A stretch of DNA of 64,000 bases, from NCBI GenBank assembly GCA_903906315.1, contig CAIVJW010000293.1, forward strand, positions 1 to 64,000. The letters are read 5' to 3'. The notes beneath the pieces were generated by a model. The model was not told the DNA's origin and searched no databases. It was given only the letters and a program-made list of their open reading frames with translations. Positions 11,178 to 19,795 of this stretch are shown piece after piece; positions within the stretch are counted from its first letter, which is position 1, and each line of letters starts with the position of its first letter. A program made the position numbers and the translations under genes. Source of the DNA: an uncultured delta proteobacterium (GTDB lineage Bacteria > Myxococcota_A > Polyangia > Polyangiales > Polyangiaceae).

Positions 11178-11794
11178 GCACGCGACCGACCGATCTGGAG
11201 CTGATGGCCTACGCCGACGGCGAGCTCGACGATCCGCGCCGCGCGCAGGTCGAGGCGTTCCTCGCCGTGTCGCCCGACGCGCAGGCGAAGCTCGCGGGGC
11301 TCCGGGTCGTGGGGGACGTCGTGCGTGAGCTCGCCCGCGAGCCCGCGAGTGGCGCCGCCGACGTCGACCTCACGGACGCCATCCTGGCCCACGTGGAGCG
11401 CGAGGCACTCCCTGCTCGCAAGCGGCTCCCGCGCGTCGAGGTAGGCGCACCGCCGCCGCGCTCGCGGCGCTCGGCCAACGACAACGCGTTTCGCATCTTC
11501 TCGTTCGCCGCCGCGGCCGTCGCCGTCGCAGCAGGCGTCATGATCTGGGCGCGCACCGAGCCGGCGGCGCCGCTCGTGGCGCTGGGCGTCCCCTCCAGCG
11601 CGGTCTCGATCGGGGCCGCGCCGGGGCCGATGCCCTCGCACGCGGCTGCGGCCTACGAGGCCGAGGCGGAGGTGGGGGCGTCCATCGCAGCCGTCGATTT
11701 CGGCTCGAATACGGGCTCGATCTTCTACGTCCCCGCCGGCCTCGCCATGACCACCGTGGTCTGGGTCGCCGAGACTGGTCCTGGAGAACAATGA
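11174..11794 (+). CDS. Putative anti-sigma factor, single-pass membrane protein
   Basis: Start taken as GTG 11174, overlapping the TGA of the sigma gene; 206 residues. The N-terminal 50 residues (LELMAYADGELDDPRRAQVEAFL) have the helical layout of anti-sigma factor domains but lack the HxxxCxxC zinc site. A single membrane helix (about 107-127, FRIFSFAAAAVAVAAGVMIWA) follows. The C-terminal 75 residues would lie in the periplasm. The position directly after an ECF sigma gene with overlapping codons strongly supports anti-sigma function, though the sequence itself is only loosely diagnostic. Confidence 0.8.
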   Translation: MSTRPTDLELMAYADGELDDPRRAQVEAFLAVSPDAQAKLAGLRVVGDVVRELAREPASGAADVDLTDAILAHVEREALPARKRLPRVEVGAPPPRSRRSANDNAFRIFSFAAAAVAVAAGVMIWARTEPAAPLVALGVPSSAVSIGAAPGPMPSHAAAAYEAEAEVGASIAAVDFGSNTGSIFYVPAGLAMTTVVWVAETGPGEQ

Positions 11795-12306
11795 TGACGC
11801 GTCCGGCCGCTGTGATCTCTTCCCTGGCGCTCGCGTGCGCGCTCGGCGCGCTGCCGTCGGTCGCACGCGCCGACGACGCGGGCGCCCCGGCGCAGGCGGC
11901 GAGCCAGGCCGTGGCCGCCGAGGTGCTGATGCTGCACGGCACGAACGAGGGCAGCGGCATCGACCCCAAGATCGGGAAGATGAGCGAGCTCGGCGCGCCG
12001 CCGTTCTCCTCGTACAACAGCTATCGGCTGATCGAGCGCGGCGCGCTCTCGCTCGCCCGCGGGGCCGCGACCACGACGAAGCTGCCGAACGGCCGCGTGC
12101 TGATGGTCACGCTCAAGGACGTCACCCAGCCGAAGACCCGGGGTGAGCCCAGGAAGTACACCCTGAGCGCGAGCATCGAGAGCCCGGCCGGCAAGACGTT
12201 CCTTCCGCTCGTCGAGGTGAGCACGAAGGGCAACACGTGGATCGTGCTCGCGGGCCAGTCCTACAAGGGCGGCATGCTCGCGATCGGCATCAAGATCAAC
12301 GAGTAG
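11791..12306 (+). CDS. Exported protein of unknown function, co-transcribed with sigma/anti-sigma genes
   Basis: The protein has 171 residues; ATG 11791 overlaps the stop of the putative anti-sigma gene (ATGA) and GGAG lies about six bases upstream. A signal peptide (AVISSLALACALGALPSVARADD) is evident. The mature protein is beta-rich with segments such as EVLMLHGTNEGSGIDPKIG and SSYNSYRLIERGAL. No family was recognised with confidence. As the last gene of the sigma operon it may be the envelope component monitored or affected by this stress response. Confidence 0.85.
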   Translation: MMTRPAAVISSLALACALGALPSVARADDAGAPAQAASQAVAAEVLMLHGTNEGSGIDPKIGKMSELGAPPFSSYNSYRLIERGALSLARGAATTTKLPNGRVLMVTLKDVTQPKTRGEPRKYTLSASIESPAGKTFLPLVEVSTKGNTWIVLAGQSYKGGMLAIGIKINE

Positions 12307-12477
12307 CGCGATCGCCGGCGTGGCGCGCTCGGGCCCGCCGGCGGCCCCGGCGAGGCCCGTCGCGCGCCCGTGGCGGGTGGGGTGCGGTCTCGCGCGTGGC
12401 CGCCGATGCCGGGCTCGCTGGGCCGAACGCGCCGATTGGGGCCCCATCGAAGCCCGCGGCACCGGAGGCCCGCGAGA

Positions 12478-13797
12478 CTACCCGTCGTGGTCGGAGGCGA
12501 CCGGCAGGTGCACCTCGAACGCCATTCCCCGCGGCGCGAGCCCGTCGGCGCGGACGCGCCCCCCGTGCGCGACGACGATGCTGCGGACGATGCTGAGGCC
12601 GAGGCCGGTGCCGCTGCCGTCGGTCTTCGTCGTGAAGAACGGGTCGAAGAGGTGCGGGAGGTGCTCGGCCTCGACGCCGTGGCCGTCGTCGGCGACCGTG
12701 ACCGTGACCTCCGCTGCGTCCGGGGAGGCGGTCGTGAGGCGCAGGACGCCGCCGCCGTCGTCGCGCATCGCGTGGGCGGCGTTGGTGAACAGGTTGACGA
12801 AGACCTGCGTGAGCTGGTCGGCGACGCCGCGCACCCGCGGGAGGCGGCCGAAGCTGCGCTCGACGCGGACGTCGGCCTGATCGAGCACATGCTCGCAGAA
12901 GAGCAGCGCCCGATCGATGACCTCGTCGAGCGCGAAGATCGACGGCGTCGCGCTGGCCGGCCGTGAGAACGTGACCAGGTCGCGCGCGAAGCGCTGGATG
13001 CGCTCGGCCGCCTCGCCGATGCGCCGGAGGCGCTCGACGTCGGCCGGGTCGCCGCCGCCGCGCTCGCCCTTCTTCTGCAGGAAGTCCGCGTACGCGAGGA
13101 TCGACGTGAGCGGGTTGTTGAGCTCGTGGACGATGCCCGCCGCCATCTGGCCGAGCGACGCGAGCTTGCTCTGGTGAATGAGCTGGGCCTCGAGGCCGCG
13201 TAGCTCGACCACGCGCCGTCGCGCGGCCGCGTGCCCTCGCGCGTGTCGGAGCGCGCCGCCGAGCACGCGCGCGAGCCGCTCGACGAAGGTCTGCGCGCGC
13301 GACCCCGGGCCGACGAGCTCCGCGACGACGCTGGCGAGGTGGACCGTCGATCCCTCGTCGTCGTGCACGCGGAAGACACGCTCCGCTGCGTGGTCGGGGA
13401 ACAGGCGGGTGGGGCTCGGTGGGGCGTCCGCGGCGTCCCCCTCGGCGAGGCGCACCACGACCTGACCGCCGTCGCAATCCGGGATGCAGCCGCCCACCGC
13501 GACGCCCGGCAGCGCACGTGCGGCCACGCCGAGCAGCGCGGTGGCGACCTCCCGGACCGAGGCGTCGGGCCCGATCGCCGCCGCCGCGAGGGCCAGATCG
13601 TCGGTCCATTCGGGGGGCGGGAAGGTGCTCGTCGGCAGGTCGCCGTCGTGGCGCTCGCCACCCGCGAGACCGGCCGAATCGCTCCCGTTTGCCGGGCGCG
13701 AGCCATCGGAGCGCGCGGCGCCGGACGCGGGCGACGGCGCCGTGTCCGAGGTCGCCGCGCGGTCGCCCTCCGTCCGGCCGAGGCTCTTCGCTCCCAT
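12478..13797 (-). CDS. Sensor histidine kinase with complete HisKA and HATPase domains
   Basis: The protein has 439 residues from ATG 13797, four bases after the stop of the upstream REC-GAF-PAS gene. The first 200 residues are an unassigned, GAF-like sensory region without membrane helices, so the protein is cytoplasmic. The H-box ASLGQMAAGIVHELNNPLTS carries the phospho-acceptor His. The ATPase domain is intact: N-box QVFVNLFTNAAHAM, G1 VADDGHGV, F-box DPFFTTK and G2 GSGTGLGLSI. It should autophosphorylate and could phosphorylate the receiver domain of its neighbour. Confidence 0.9.
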   Translation of the reverse strand: MGAKSLGRTEGDRAATSDTAPSPASGAARSDGSRPANGSDSAGLAGGERHDGDLPTSTFPPPEWTDDLALAAAAIGPDASVREVATALLGVAARALPGVAVGGCIPDCDGGQVVVRLAEGDAADAPPSPTRLFPDHAAERVFRVHDDEGSTVHLASVVAELVGPGSRAQTFVERLARVLGGALRHARGHAAARRRVVELRGLEAQLIHQSKLASLGQMAAGIVHELNNPLTSILAYADFLQKKGERGGGDPADVERLRRIGEAAERIQRFARDLVTFSRPASATPSIFALDEVIDRALLFCEHVLDQADVRVERSFGRLPRVRGVADQLTQVFVNLFTNAAHAMRDDGGGVLRLTTASPDAAEVTVTVADDGHGVEAEHLPHLFDPFFTTKTDGSGTGLGLSIVRSIVVAHGGRVRADGLAPRGMAFEVHLPVASDHDG

Positions 13798-13801
13798 GGT
13801 C

Positions 13802-15832
13802 CTATTCGCTCGTGCCGCCGGGCTCGTCGTCGCTCGCTCGGTCGAGGTCGATGATCTTGGCCGTGCCCACGTACATCTTGGTCTCGTACCTGGTTATCTT
13901 ACCAATCTTTCGCACTATGTCCGCCATTCTTCCGGCCTCCTCGAGGATGACCGCGGCGGCGTTCGCCACGGGAGAGTCGCCCCCTACCCGGCGCCGGATG
14001 ATGTCCGCGTAGCCGATCACGCTCGTGAGGGGTTGGTTGAGCTCGTGGGCCGCGGCGCCGGCCAGCTCGGCGACGATCGCCTGCTTCTCGCGGGCGCGGA
14101 GCGCTTCCTGGGCCTCCTCGAGGCGCGCCTCCATGCGCAGGCGCTCGCGCAGGTCGGTGATGACACCGACGGAGCCGAACGGGGCGCCGTTCTCGAGGAT
14201 GAGCGCCGCCGACAGAAGGACGGGGATGCGCGTGCCGTCGCGCGAGAGGACCTCGGTGCGATAGCCCTCGAGGCGGCCGGGCACGCCGTGCTCGTTCGAC
14301 CGAATGAGGCGCATGATGTCGCGCGCGAGGCCGGGCGGATACAGGTCGCGGGCGTTGCGGCGGCCCACGACCTCGGCCGCGGGGTGGCCGAACGTGCGCT
14401 CGGCGGCGCGGTTGTAGAGCAGCACGAGGCCCGTCGTGTCGGCCGACACGATCGCGTCGGCGGAGCTCTCGATCACGCGCTCGAGGAAGTCCTTGGTCTT
14501 GGTGAGCTCGGCCTCGGTCGCGCGCTCGGCTGTCACGTCCCTGAAGCTGACGAGGATGGCGCCGCCGTCCTCGTGCAGCACCGATCCGAAGCTCACCGAC
14601 AGCGTGCGGCGATCGCCGCCGCCTGGCGCCTGGCGCCGGATCGAGAGGTCGACCATGTGCGGGAACTCGTCTTGCGCGAAGCCGGCGCGGATCTGCGAGA
14701 GCCGGGGGAGGTCGGCCGGATCGACGAGCCCGGCGAACGTGCCGCGGCCGAGCTCGGCCTCCGACCGGCCGGTGATCTCGTGGGCGCGCGGGTTCGAGAA
14801 GAGGACCTGCCCGTCGGCGTCGATGACGAGGATGCCGTCGGCGGCCGAGTGGAAGAAGTCGGCGTAGCGCTGCAAGGCCTTCAGGCGGCGCTCGGCCTCG
14901 ACGCGAGCGAAGGAGATTTGCTGGGTCTGGTCGCGGAGCGACTGGAGGATGCGCGCGTTGCGCAGGGCGATGGCCGTCGCGTTCGCGACCGTGCGGCCGA
15001 GGCTGAGCTCGTGCTCGCGGAGCGCGTTGGGCTGGCGCCCGCGCAGGAAGAGGACGCCCATCGGCTTGTCCTCGAACAAGATGGGGAGGATGGCGAGCGA
15101 TCGGAACGCGTCGGCCGGCAGATCCGAGCGGACGAGGTCGAGCAGCGGGTGCGTGGACGCGTCGCCGATGACGAGCGGCTCGCCGCTCGAGAGCACCTGC
15201 TCGATCTCGGGGTAGCGCGCGAGGTTGATGGGCAGATCGCGCAGCTCCTTGTCGTCGCTCGCGGCGATGACGTACCCGACCGCGCCCTTGTCGCGGACCA
15301 GGACGATGCTGCAGCGGTCGACGCGCGCGACCTCGGCGATGCGGCGCACGACGGCGAAGAGGATGTTGCGGAAGTCGAGCGTCGACGCGAGGGCCTGCGT
15401 GAGCTCGAGGACGACCTTGGCGTCGTGCTCCTTGCGCGCGAGGGCCTCGACGTACTCGCGGATGCGGAGCTGGCTGCGGATGCGCGCGACGAGCTCGCTC
15501 GGGCGGAAGGGCTTGCGGAGGAAGTCGTCGGCGCCGAGCTCGAACGCGCGGCCGACGTCGTCGTCGGCGTCGAGGCCCGTCAGCACGAGCACGGGGACGT
15601 CGGCGGTGCGTGGGTCGTCGCGCAGCGCGCGGAGCACCGCGTAGCCGTCGGGGGGCGGCATCACGAGGTCGAGCAGGACGACGGAGGGGACGTGATCGGC
15701 GAGCCAGTCGAGGGCCTCGCGGCCGGAGCTCACCGCCACGGGGTCGAGGCCGGCGCGGGTGAGCGCCTCGGAGAGGACGTGCCGACTGACGGCGTCGTCG
15801 TCCACGACGAGCACGACCTCCCGGGAAACCAT
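13802..15832 (-). CDS. Response-regulator hybrid: REC-GAF-PAS-PAS-HisKA, no ATPase domain
   Basis: The protein has 676 residues from ATG 15832. Domains in order: receiver (about 1-120; acidic pocket VVDDD, phospho-acceptor Asp in VVLLDLVMP, Lys in FLRKPF), GAF (about 155-300), PAS (about 325-440), PAS (about 455-570), then a histidine dimerisation helix pair with H-box VAELAGAAAHELNQPLTS. It ends about 80 residues later, with no N, G1 or G2 boxes: the catalytic ATPase domain is missing. There is no membrane segment. The kinase gene directly downstream has a full ATPase domain and a similar H-box, so it may supply phosphate in trans. Confidence 0.9.
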   Translation of the reverse strand: MVSREVVLVVDDDAVSRHVLSEALTRAGLDPVAVSSGREALDWLADHVPSVVLLDLVMPPPDGYAVLRALRDDPRTADVPVLVLTGLDADDDVGRAFELGADDFLRKPFRPSELVARIRSQLRIREYVEALARKEHDAKVVLELTQALASTLDFRNILFAVVRRIAEVARVDRCSIVLVRDKGAVGYVIAASDDKELRDLPINLARYPEIEQVLSSGEPLVIGDASTHPLLDLVRSDLPADAFRSLAILPILFEDKPMGVLFLRGRQPNALREHELSLGRTVANATAIALRNARILQSLRDQTQQISFARVEAERRLKALQRYADFFHSAADGILVIDADGQVLFSNPRAHEITGRSEAELGRGTFAGLVDPADLPRLSQIRAGFAQDEFPHMVDLSIRRQAPGGGDRRTLSVSFGSVLHEDGGAILVSFRDVTAERATEAELTKTKDFLERVIESSADAIVSADTTGLVLLYNRAAERTFGHPAAEVVGRRNARDLYPPGLARDIMRLIRSNEHGVPGRLEGYRTEVLSRDGTRIPVLLSAALILENGAPFGSVGVITDLRERLRMEARLEEAQEALRAREKQAIVAELAGAAAHELNQPLTSVIGYADIIRRRVGGDSPVANAAAVILEEAGRMADIVRKIGKITRYETKMYVGTAKIIDLDRASDDEPGGTSE

Positions 15833-15936
15833 GCAGGCAGTATCCGCCGGAACCTCGCGAAAGGCACGGACGCAGGCCGGTCGGGCGCGGCGCTACGCGA
15901 GCGCGTCGGTTGCGCGGCGCGCGGGCGCGCGCGAGG

Positions 15937-16956
15937 TCACGAGAAGAGGTCGCCCTGCGGTTTGCGGATGGGGCGGCCGAGGTGCTCGTGCGCCTTGCGC
16001 GTGGCGACGCGGCCGCGGGGCGTGCGCGCGAGGAAGCCCTGCTGCAGAAGGAAGGGCTCGTAGACGTCCTCGATCGTGTCGCGCGGCTCCGCGAGGCCGG
16101 CCGCGATCGTGTCGATGCCGACGGGGCCTCCGTCGTAGTTGTCGATGACCATCGCGAGCAGGCGGCGGTCCATCTCGTCGAGGCCGGCCTCGTCGATCTC
16201 GAGGCGCTCGGCGGTGGTGCGCGCGATCTCGGCCGTGATGCGGCCCGTGCCGATCACCTCGGCGAAGTCGCGCACGCGCCGGAGGAGGCGGTTGGCGACG
16301 CGCGGGGTGCCGCGCGAACGGGCCGCGATCTCGCGCGCGCCGACCGGATCGATCGGGACCTCGAGCAGGCGGGCGCTGCGCATGATGATCCGCTCGAGGT
16401 CCTCGACGCCGTAGAAGTCGAGGCGCAGGACGTCGCCGAAGCGCGAGAGCAGCGGCGCGGTGAGCAGGCCCGTGCGCGTCGTCGCGCCGATGAGCGTGAA
16501 GGGCTTGAGGTCGATCTGGATGGTCGTCGCGTACGGGCCGTCGCCCGTCATGATGTCCATCCGGAAGCCCTCGATCGCCGGGTAGAGCGTCTCCTCGACG
16601 GCGGGCGTCAGGCGGTGGATCTCGTCGATGAAGAGCACGTCGTTGCGATCGACCTTCGTGAGCAGGCCGGCGAGCGCGCCCTTGTGCTCGATGGCCGGGC
16701 CGCTCGTCGAGTGGAGCTGCGTGCCCATTTCGCGCGCCAGGATGTACGCGAGGGTCGTCTTGCCGAGGCCAGGGGGCCCGCAGAGCAGGACGTGGTCGAG
16801 CGGCTCGCCGCGACGGCGCGCGGCCTCGACGTAGACCTTGAGGTTCTCGCGGTGCTTGTTCTGGCCGATGTACTCGTCGAGCGTCTGCGGCCGGAAGAGG
16901 CGGTCGAAGCGATCGTCGTCGCCCGCCTCGGTCGGGGTCACCACGCGGTCGGCCAT
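15937..16956 (-). CDS. ruvB: Holliday junction branch migration ATPase RuvB
   Basis: The protein has 339 residues, the usual RuvB length. The N-terminal motif [11 protein letters not shown], Walker A GPPGLGKT (60-67), Walker B VLFIDEIH (about 107-114), sensor 1 GATTRTG and the arginine-finger region [14 protein letters not shown] are all present, followed by the winged-helix domain with RTPRGRVAT. It drives branch migration of Holliday junctions with RuvA. Neither ruvA nor ruvC is adjacent. It lies between the REC-GAF-PAS gene and the VOC protein gene on the same strand. Confidence 0.98.
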   Translation of the reverse strand: MADRVVTPTEAGDDDRFDRLFRPQTLDEYIGQNKHRENLKVYVEAARRRGEPLDHVLLCGPPGLGKTTLAYILAREMGTQLHSTSGPAIEHKGALAGLLTKVDRNDVLFIDEIHRLTPAVEETLYPAIEGFRMDIMTGDGPYATTIQIDLKPFTLIGATTRTGLLTAPLLSRFGDVLRLDFYGVEDLERIIMRSARLLEVPIDPVGAREIAARSRGTPRVANRLLRRVRDFAEVIGTGRITAEIARTTAERLEIDEAGLDEMDRRLLAMVIDNYDGGPVGIDTIAAGLAEPRDTIEDVYEPFLLQQGFLARTPRGRVATRKAHEHLGRPIRKPQGDLFS

Positions 16957-16998
16957 GGGGAGGGGGTAGCTCGCTCCAGGCGCGAAGGGAAGGCGCTG

Positions 16999-17754
16999 CT
17001 ACGCCGAGGCGCCGAGGTGGAAGACCCCGAACGTCGCGCCCTCGGGGTCGGCGAGGACGGCGAAGCGGCCCATGCGAGGCAGCTCGGTCGGGGGCATCTT
17101 CACGGTCGCGCCCAGGGCCTTCGCGTGCGCGGCGGTGCCGTCGCAGTCGTCGACGGCGAAGAAGACGAGCCAGTGCGCCGGGACGGGGCCCCAGTCCTCG
17201 GTGATGCGCTGCATGCCGCCGACGGGCCGCTCGCCGAGCAGGAACTCGGTGTAGCGCACGGGGCCAAGGTCGACGGTCGTGGTGGTCCACTCGAAGGCGC
17301 CCGCGTAGACCTCCGCGGCGCGGCGCGTGTCGTCGGTGGCGAGCTCGCACCAGCAGATGGACCCGGGCTCGTTCAGCAGCGCGGAGCCCGGGTGCTCGCG
17401 CGCCTCCCACACGCCGAGCTCGGCGCCCGAGGGGTCGCGCAGCACGGCCGTTCGCGCGCGGGCCCCGTCGTCGGAGGGCGCGGCCGTCACGGTCACGCCG
17501 GCCGCTGCGGCGCGCTCGGCCGTCCGATCGGCGCTCTCGACCGCGACGAACAGGAGGAAGTCGGAGGCTGCGTCGGCGCGCTGGCGGATCGCGGCGACGG
17601 GCTTGCCGCCGCGCGAAGCGAGCGCGCGTCCGGCGCCGTCCGCAGCGACGGACCACCCGAAGATTTCGCCGTAGAAGGCGGCCGCTGCCGCCGCATTCGT
17701 CGTCGACAGCTCGACCCAGCAGAAGGTGCCGGGGGCGTGCGAGCTCATCTCCAT
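16999..17754 (-). CDS. VOC (glyoxalase/bleomycin-resistance) family protein, two tandem domains
   Basis: The protein has 251 residues from ATG 17754, with a GAGGAG ribosome site; two further Met codons are close. Two VOC domains repeat the pattern F-C-W-V/C-E-L (residues near 10 and 135) and F-Y-G-E-I-F-G-W / V-Y-A-G-A-F-E-W, ending in LRDPSGAELGVWE and LADPEGATFGVFH. The arrangement matches the two-domain CFP30B/lactoylglutathione-lyase-like proteins of uncertain substrate. It is cytoplasmic. It is upstream of ruvB on the same strand, with a 42-base gap, without an obvious functional tie. Confidence 0.88.
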   Translation of the reverse strand: MEMSSHAPGTFCWVELSTTNAAAAAAFYGEIFGWSVAADGAGRALASRGGKPVAAIRQRADAASDFLLFVAVESADRTAERAAAAGVTVTAAPSDDGARARTAVLRDPSGAELGVWEAREHPGSALLNEPGSICWCELATDDTRRAAEVYAGAFEWTTTTVDLGPVRYTEFLLGERPVGGMQRITEDWGPVPAHWLVFFAVDDCDGTAAHAKALGATVKMPPTELPRMGRFAVLADPEGATFGVFHLGASA

Positions 17755-17893
17755 GGAAGCGTCTCCTCGCGCGCTCGGAGCGCGGCGCGACGGGCGCGCT
17801 CGCGCGGACGGGCCGCGATGGCGAGCGTAGTCACCCCCGGGGCCGGGCCTCAAGCTGGACGGCGGATCGCAGCATCGATCGGCCGCGGCGGTC

Positions 17894-19795
17894 TCAACCC
17901 AGGGTGGTGATGGACGTCAGCCGGGGACGGTAATCCGGCACGTCGAGCGGGAAGCGACAGCGGGCGACGGGCGCGCCGGTCGCCGTCGTGGCGGCCTCGA
18001 CGGCGCCGCCGTGCAGCTCGATGACGGACCGGGCGAGGGTGAGGCCGAGCGTGAGCCCGCGCGCGCGCGTGGCGATGCGGCGCGCGAACAGGGCGTCGAG
18101 GTCGGCGCGCGAGGTCGCGTCCGAGGGGTACTCGACGTCGAGCTCGAGGCCGTTGGGCGCTGCCCGCGCGCAGAGGCGGACCGCGCGCCCCGCGCCCGTC
18201 GGGGTGGCTGCCGTGGCGCGCAGCGCGTGCGCGAGGATCACGCCGATCGCGCGCGAGGCGTAGGGGAGATCGATCGGGATCGACGGCGCGCGGGGATCGA
18301 TCTCGACCTCGAGCCGCACGCGCGCATCGGTCGCGAGCTCGCGCGCTTTCGCCGCGGCCTCGGCGCAGAGCTCCTCGGGCGTCGTGTCGCGCTCGAGGAG
18401 CGTGAGCTGCCCGGCCTCGAGGCGCGCGGCGTCGAGGATGGTCTCGATGAGCGCGAGCAGCTCGCGGCCTCGCGTCGCGATGAGCGTCAGGCTCTCGTGC
18501 TGCGCGGGCGTGAGAGGCTCGGCGAAGAGGATCTCGGTGAAGCCGAGGACCGCGTTGAGCGGGCTCTTCAGGTCGTGGCTCACGCTCGCGAAGAGCAGCC
18601 CGCGCGCGCGCAGGGCGGCCTCCCGGGCCTCGATGGCGCGCTCCTGCGCTGCGGCGAAGACGCGGAAGCGGGTCGTCAGCACCTCGATCGCGCGGGCGAG
18701 ATCGGCGACGACCCCGAAGCGCGCTCGGTGGGCGATCTCGGTCTCCCCGCGGAGGACGCTCTCGGTGCCGAGCAGTCGGACGCGGCGGGTCGCGTGGTAG
18801 AGGTCGTCCGAGAGGATCGTGCCGAGGAAGCGGCCCGCGCCGAGCGCGAGCAGCACCGCCGTGATCGCGATCGCGGCGCCCTCGGCCAGGACGGCCGGAT
18901 CGAGATCGGGGGCGAACCGCACGACGGCTTGGCCGTCCTCCAGCCCCGCGGTCACGGCGATCTGACCATCGGATTCGCGGAGGAACGCGGGCGCGCTCGT
19001 CGCCGGCCCGCGATCGAGGCGCGCGACGAAGCCGAGATCGGAGAGCGCCCGCAGCGCGTCGGCGCGGCCGGCGCCCGAGAGCGCGCCGGGGGTGGGCTCG
19101 AGGGCGGCGCGGGCGACGGCGATCGCGGTGTCGGCGCGGGTCTCCTCGACGAGGGTGCGGAGGTGCGCGTGCACGACGAGCACGGCGCCGATGCCGACGA
19201 GCGCGACGGGGAGCGACACCGCGAGGAGCAGCTTGCGCGCGACTCGCTGCCGAGGCGCGCCGCGCACGTCGTCGAGATCGAGGAGCGCGCCGAGCCGGTC
19301 GGCCGGCGCGAGCTCGAGCAGGCGGCTCGTCGCCGATCGAGCCACCACGTAGTGCGGGATGGCCGACGCCCCGAGGATCGTGATCGCCAGGATGGAAAGG
19401 CTCGCGGTGCGCCCGACGTCGAGGCCCTCGGGCCTCACGCCCGGCAGGTTGACGAGCGCCGCGGCCGCGGCCGTGACGAGGAAGAACTGGAGGGTCAGCG
19501 CGCCGGGGAGGCGGCTCAGGGCGGCGAGGTCGTCGGCCTCGATCGCGCCGGACCCGAGCGCGAGCGCGCGCAGGGTGAATCGGTGCCGACGCAGGTGCAG
19601 CCAGGTCGACGTCGCCGCCACGGCGAGCCCGATCGCGCCGAGCGCCGCGTCGACGGCGAGCGCGCCGGGCATGACCCCCGCGTCGAGGCGGAGCAGGGTC
19701 GGCGCGAGCAGCGCGATCGCGATGAACGCGGCGAGACCGACGAGGATCTGCCGCGCCACGACCCGCGCGACGAAGCGCCCTGCTGCGGCGTTCAT
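17894..19795 (-). CDS. Membrane histidine-kinase-like protein with degenerate ATPase domain
   Basis: The protein has 633 residues; ATG 19795 overlaps the stop of the preceding kinase gene (ATGA). The N-terminal half contains about six hydrophobic segments (near 15-35, 45-65, 100-118, 130-148, 190-210, 320-345) around a periplasmic-type stretch. The H-box LLFASVSHDLKSPLNAVLGF is intact. The ATPase domain is not: the N-box position reads AIGVILAHALRATA with no Asn, the G1 box D-x-G-x-G is absent (EYPSDATS), and only a relic of G2 remains (GLTLGLTLARSVIELHGG). It probably cannot bind ATP, and could serve as a partner, substrate or sensor for the intact kinase. Confidence 0.85.
   Translation of the reverse strand: MNAAAGRFVARVVARQILVGLAAFIAIALLAPTLLRLDAGVMPGALAVDAALGAIGLAVAATSTWLHLRRHRFTLRALALGSGAIEADDLAALSRLPGALTLQFFLVTAAAAALVNLPGVRPEGLDVGRTASLSILAITILGASAIPHYVVARSATSRLLELAPADRLGALLDLDDVRGAPRQRVARKLLLAVSLPVALVGIGAVLVVHAHLRTLVEETRADTAIAVARAALEPTPGALSGAGRADALRALSDLGFVARLDRGPATSAPAFLRESDGQIAVTAGLEDGQAVVRFAPDLDPAVLAEGAAIAITAVLLALGAGRFLGTILSDDLYHATRRVRLLGTESVLRGETEIAHRARFGVVADLARAIEVLTTRFRVFAAAQERAIEAREAALRARGLLFASVSHDLKSPLNAVLGFTEILFAEPLTPAQHESLTLIATRGRELLALIETILDAARLEAGQLTLLERDTTPEELCAEAAAKARELATDARVRLEVEIDPRAPSIPIDLPYASRAIGVILAHALRATAATPTGAGRAVRLCARAAPNGLELDVEYPSDATSRADLDALFARRIATRARGLTLGLTLARSVIELHGGAVEAATTATGAPVARCRFPLDVPDYRPRLTSITTLG

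Noticed and set aside
13484-16063. An 859-codon plus-strand open frame opposite two histidine-kinase-type genes
   Set aside because: The opposite strand carries clear REC, GAF, PAS and HisKA motifs; this frame is a shadow.
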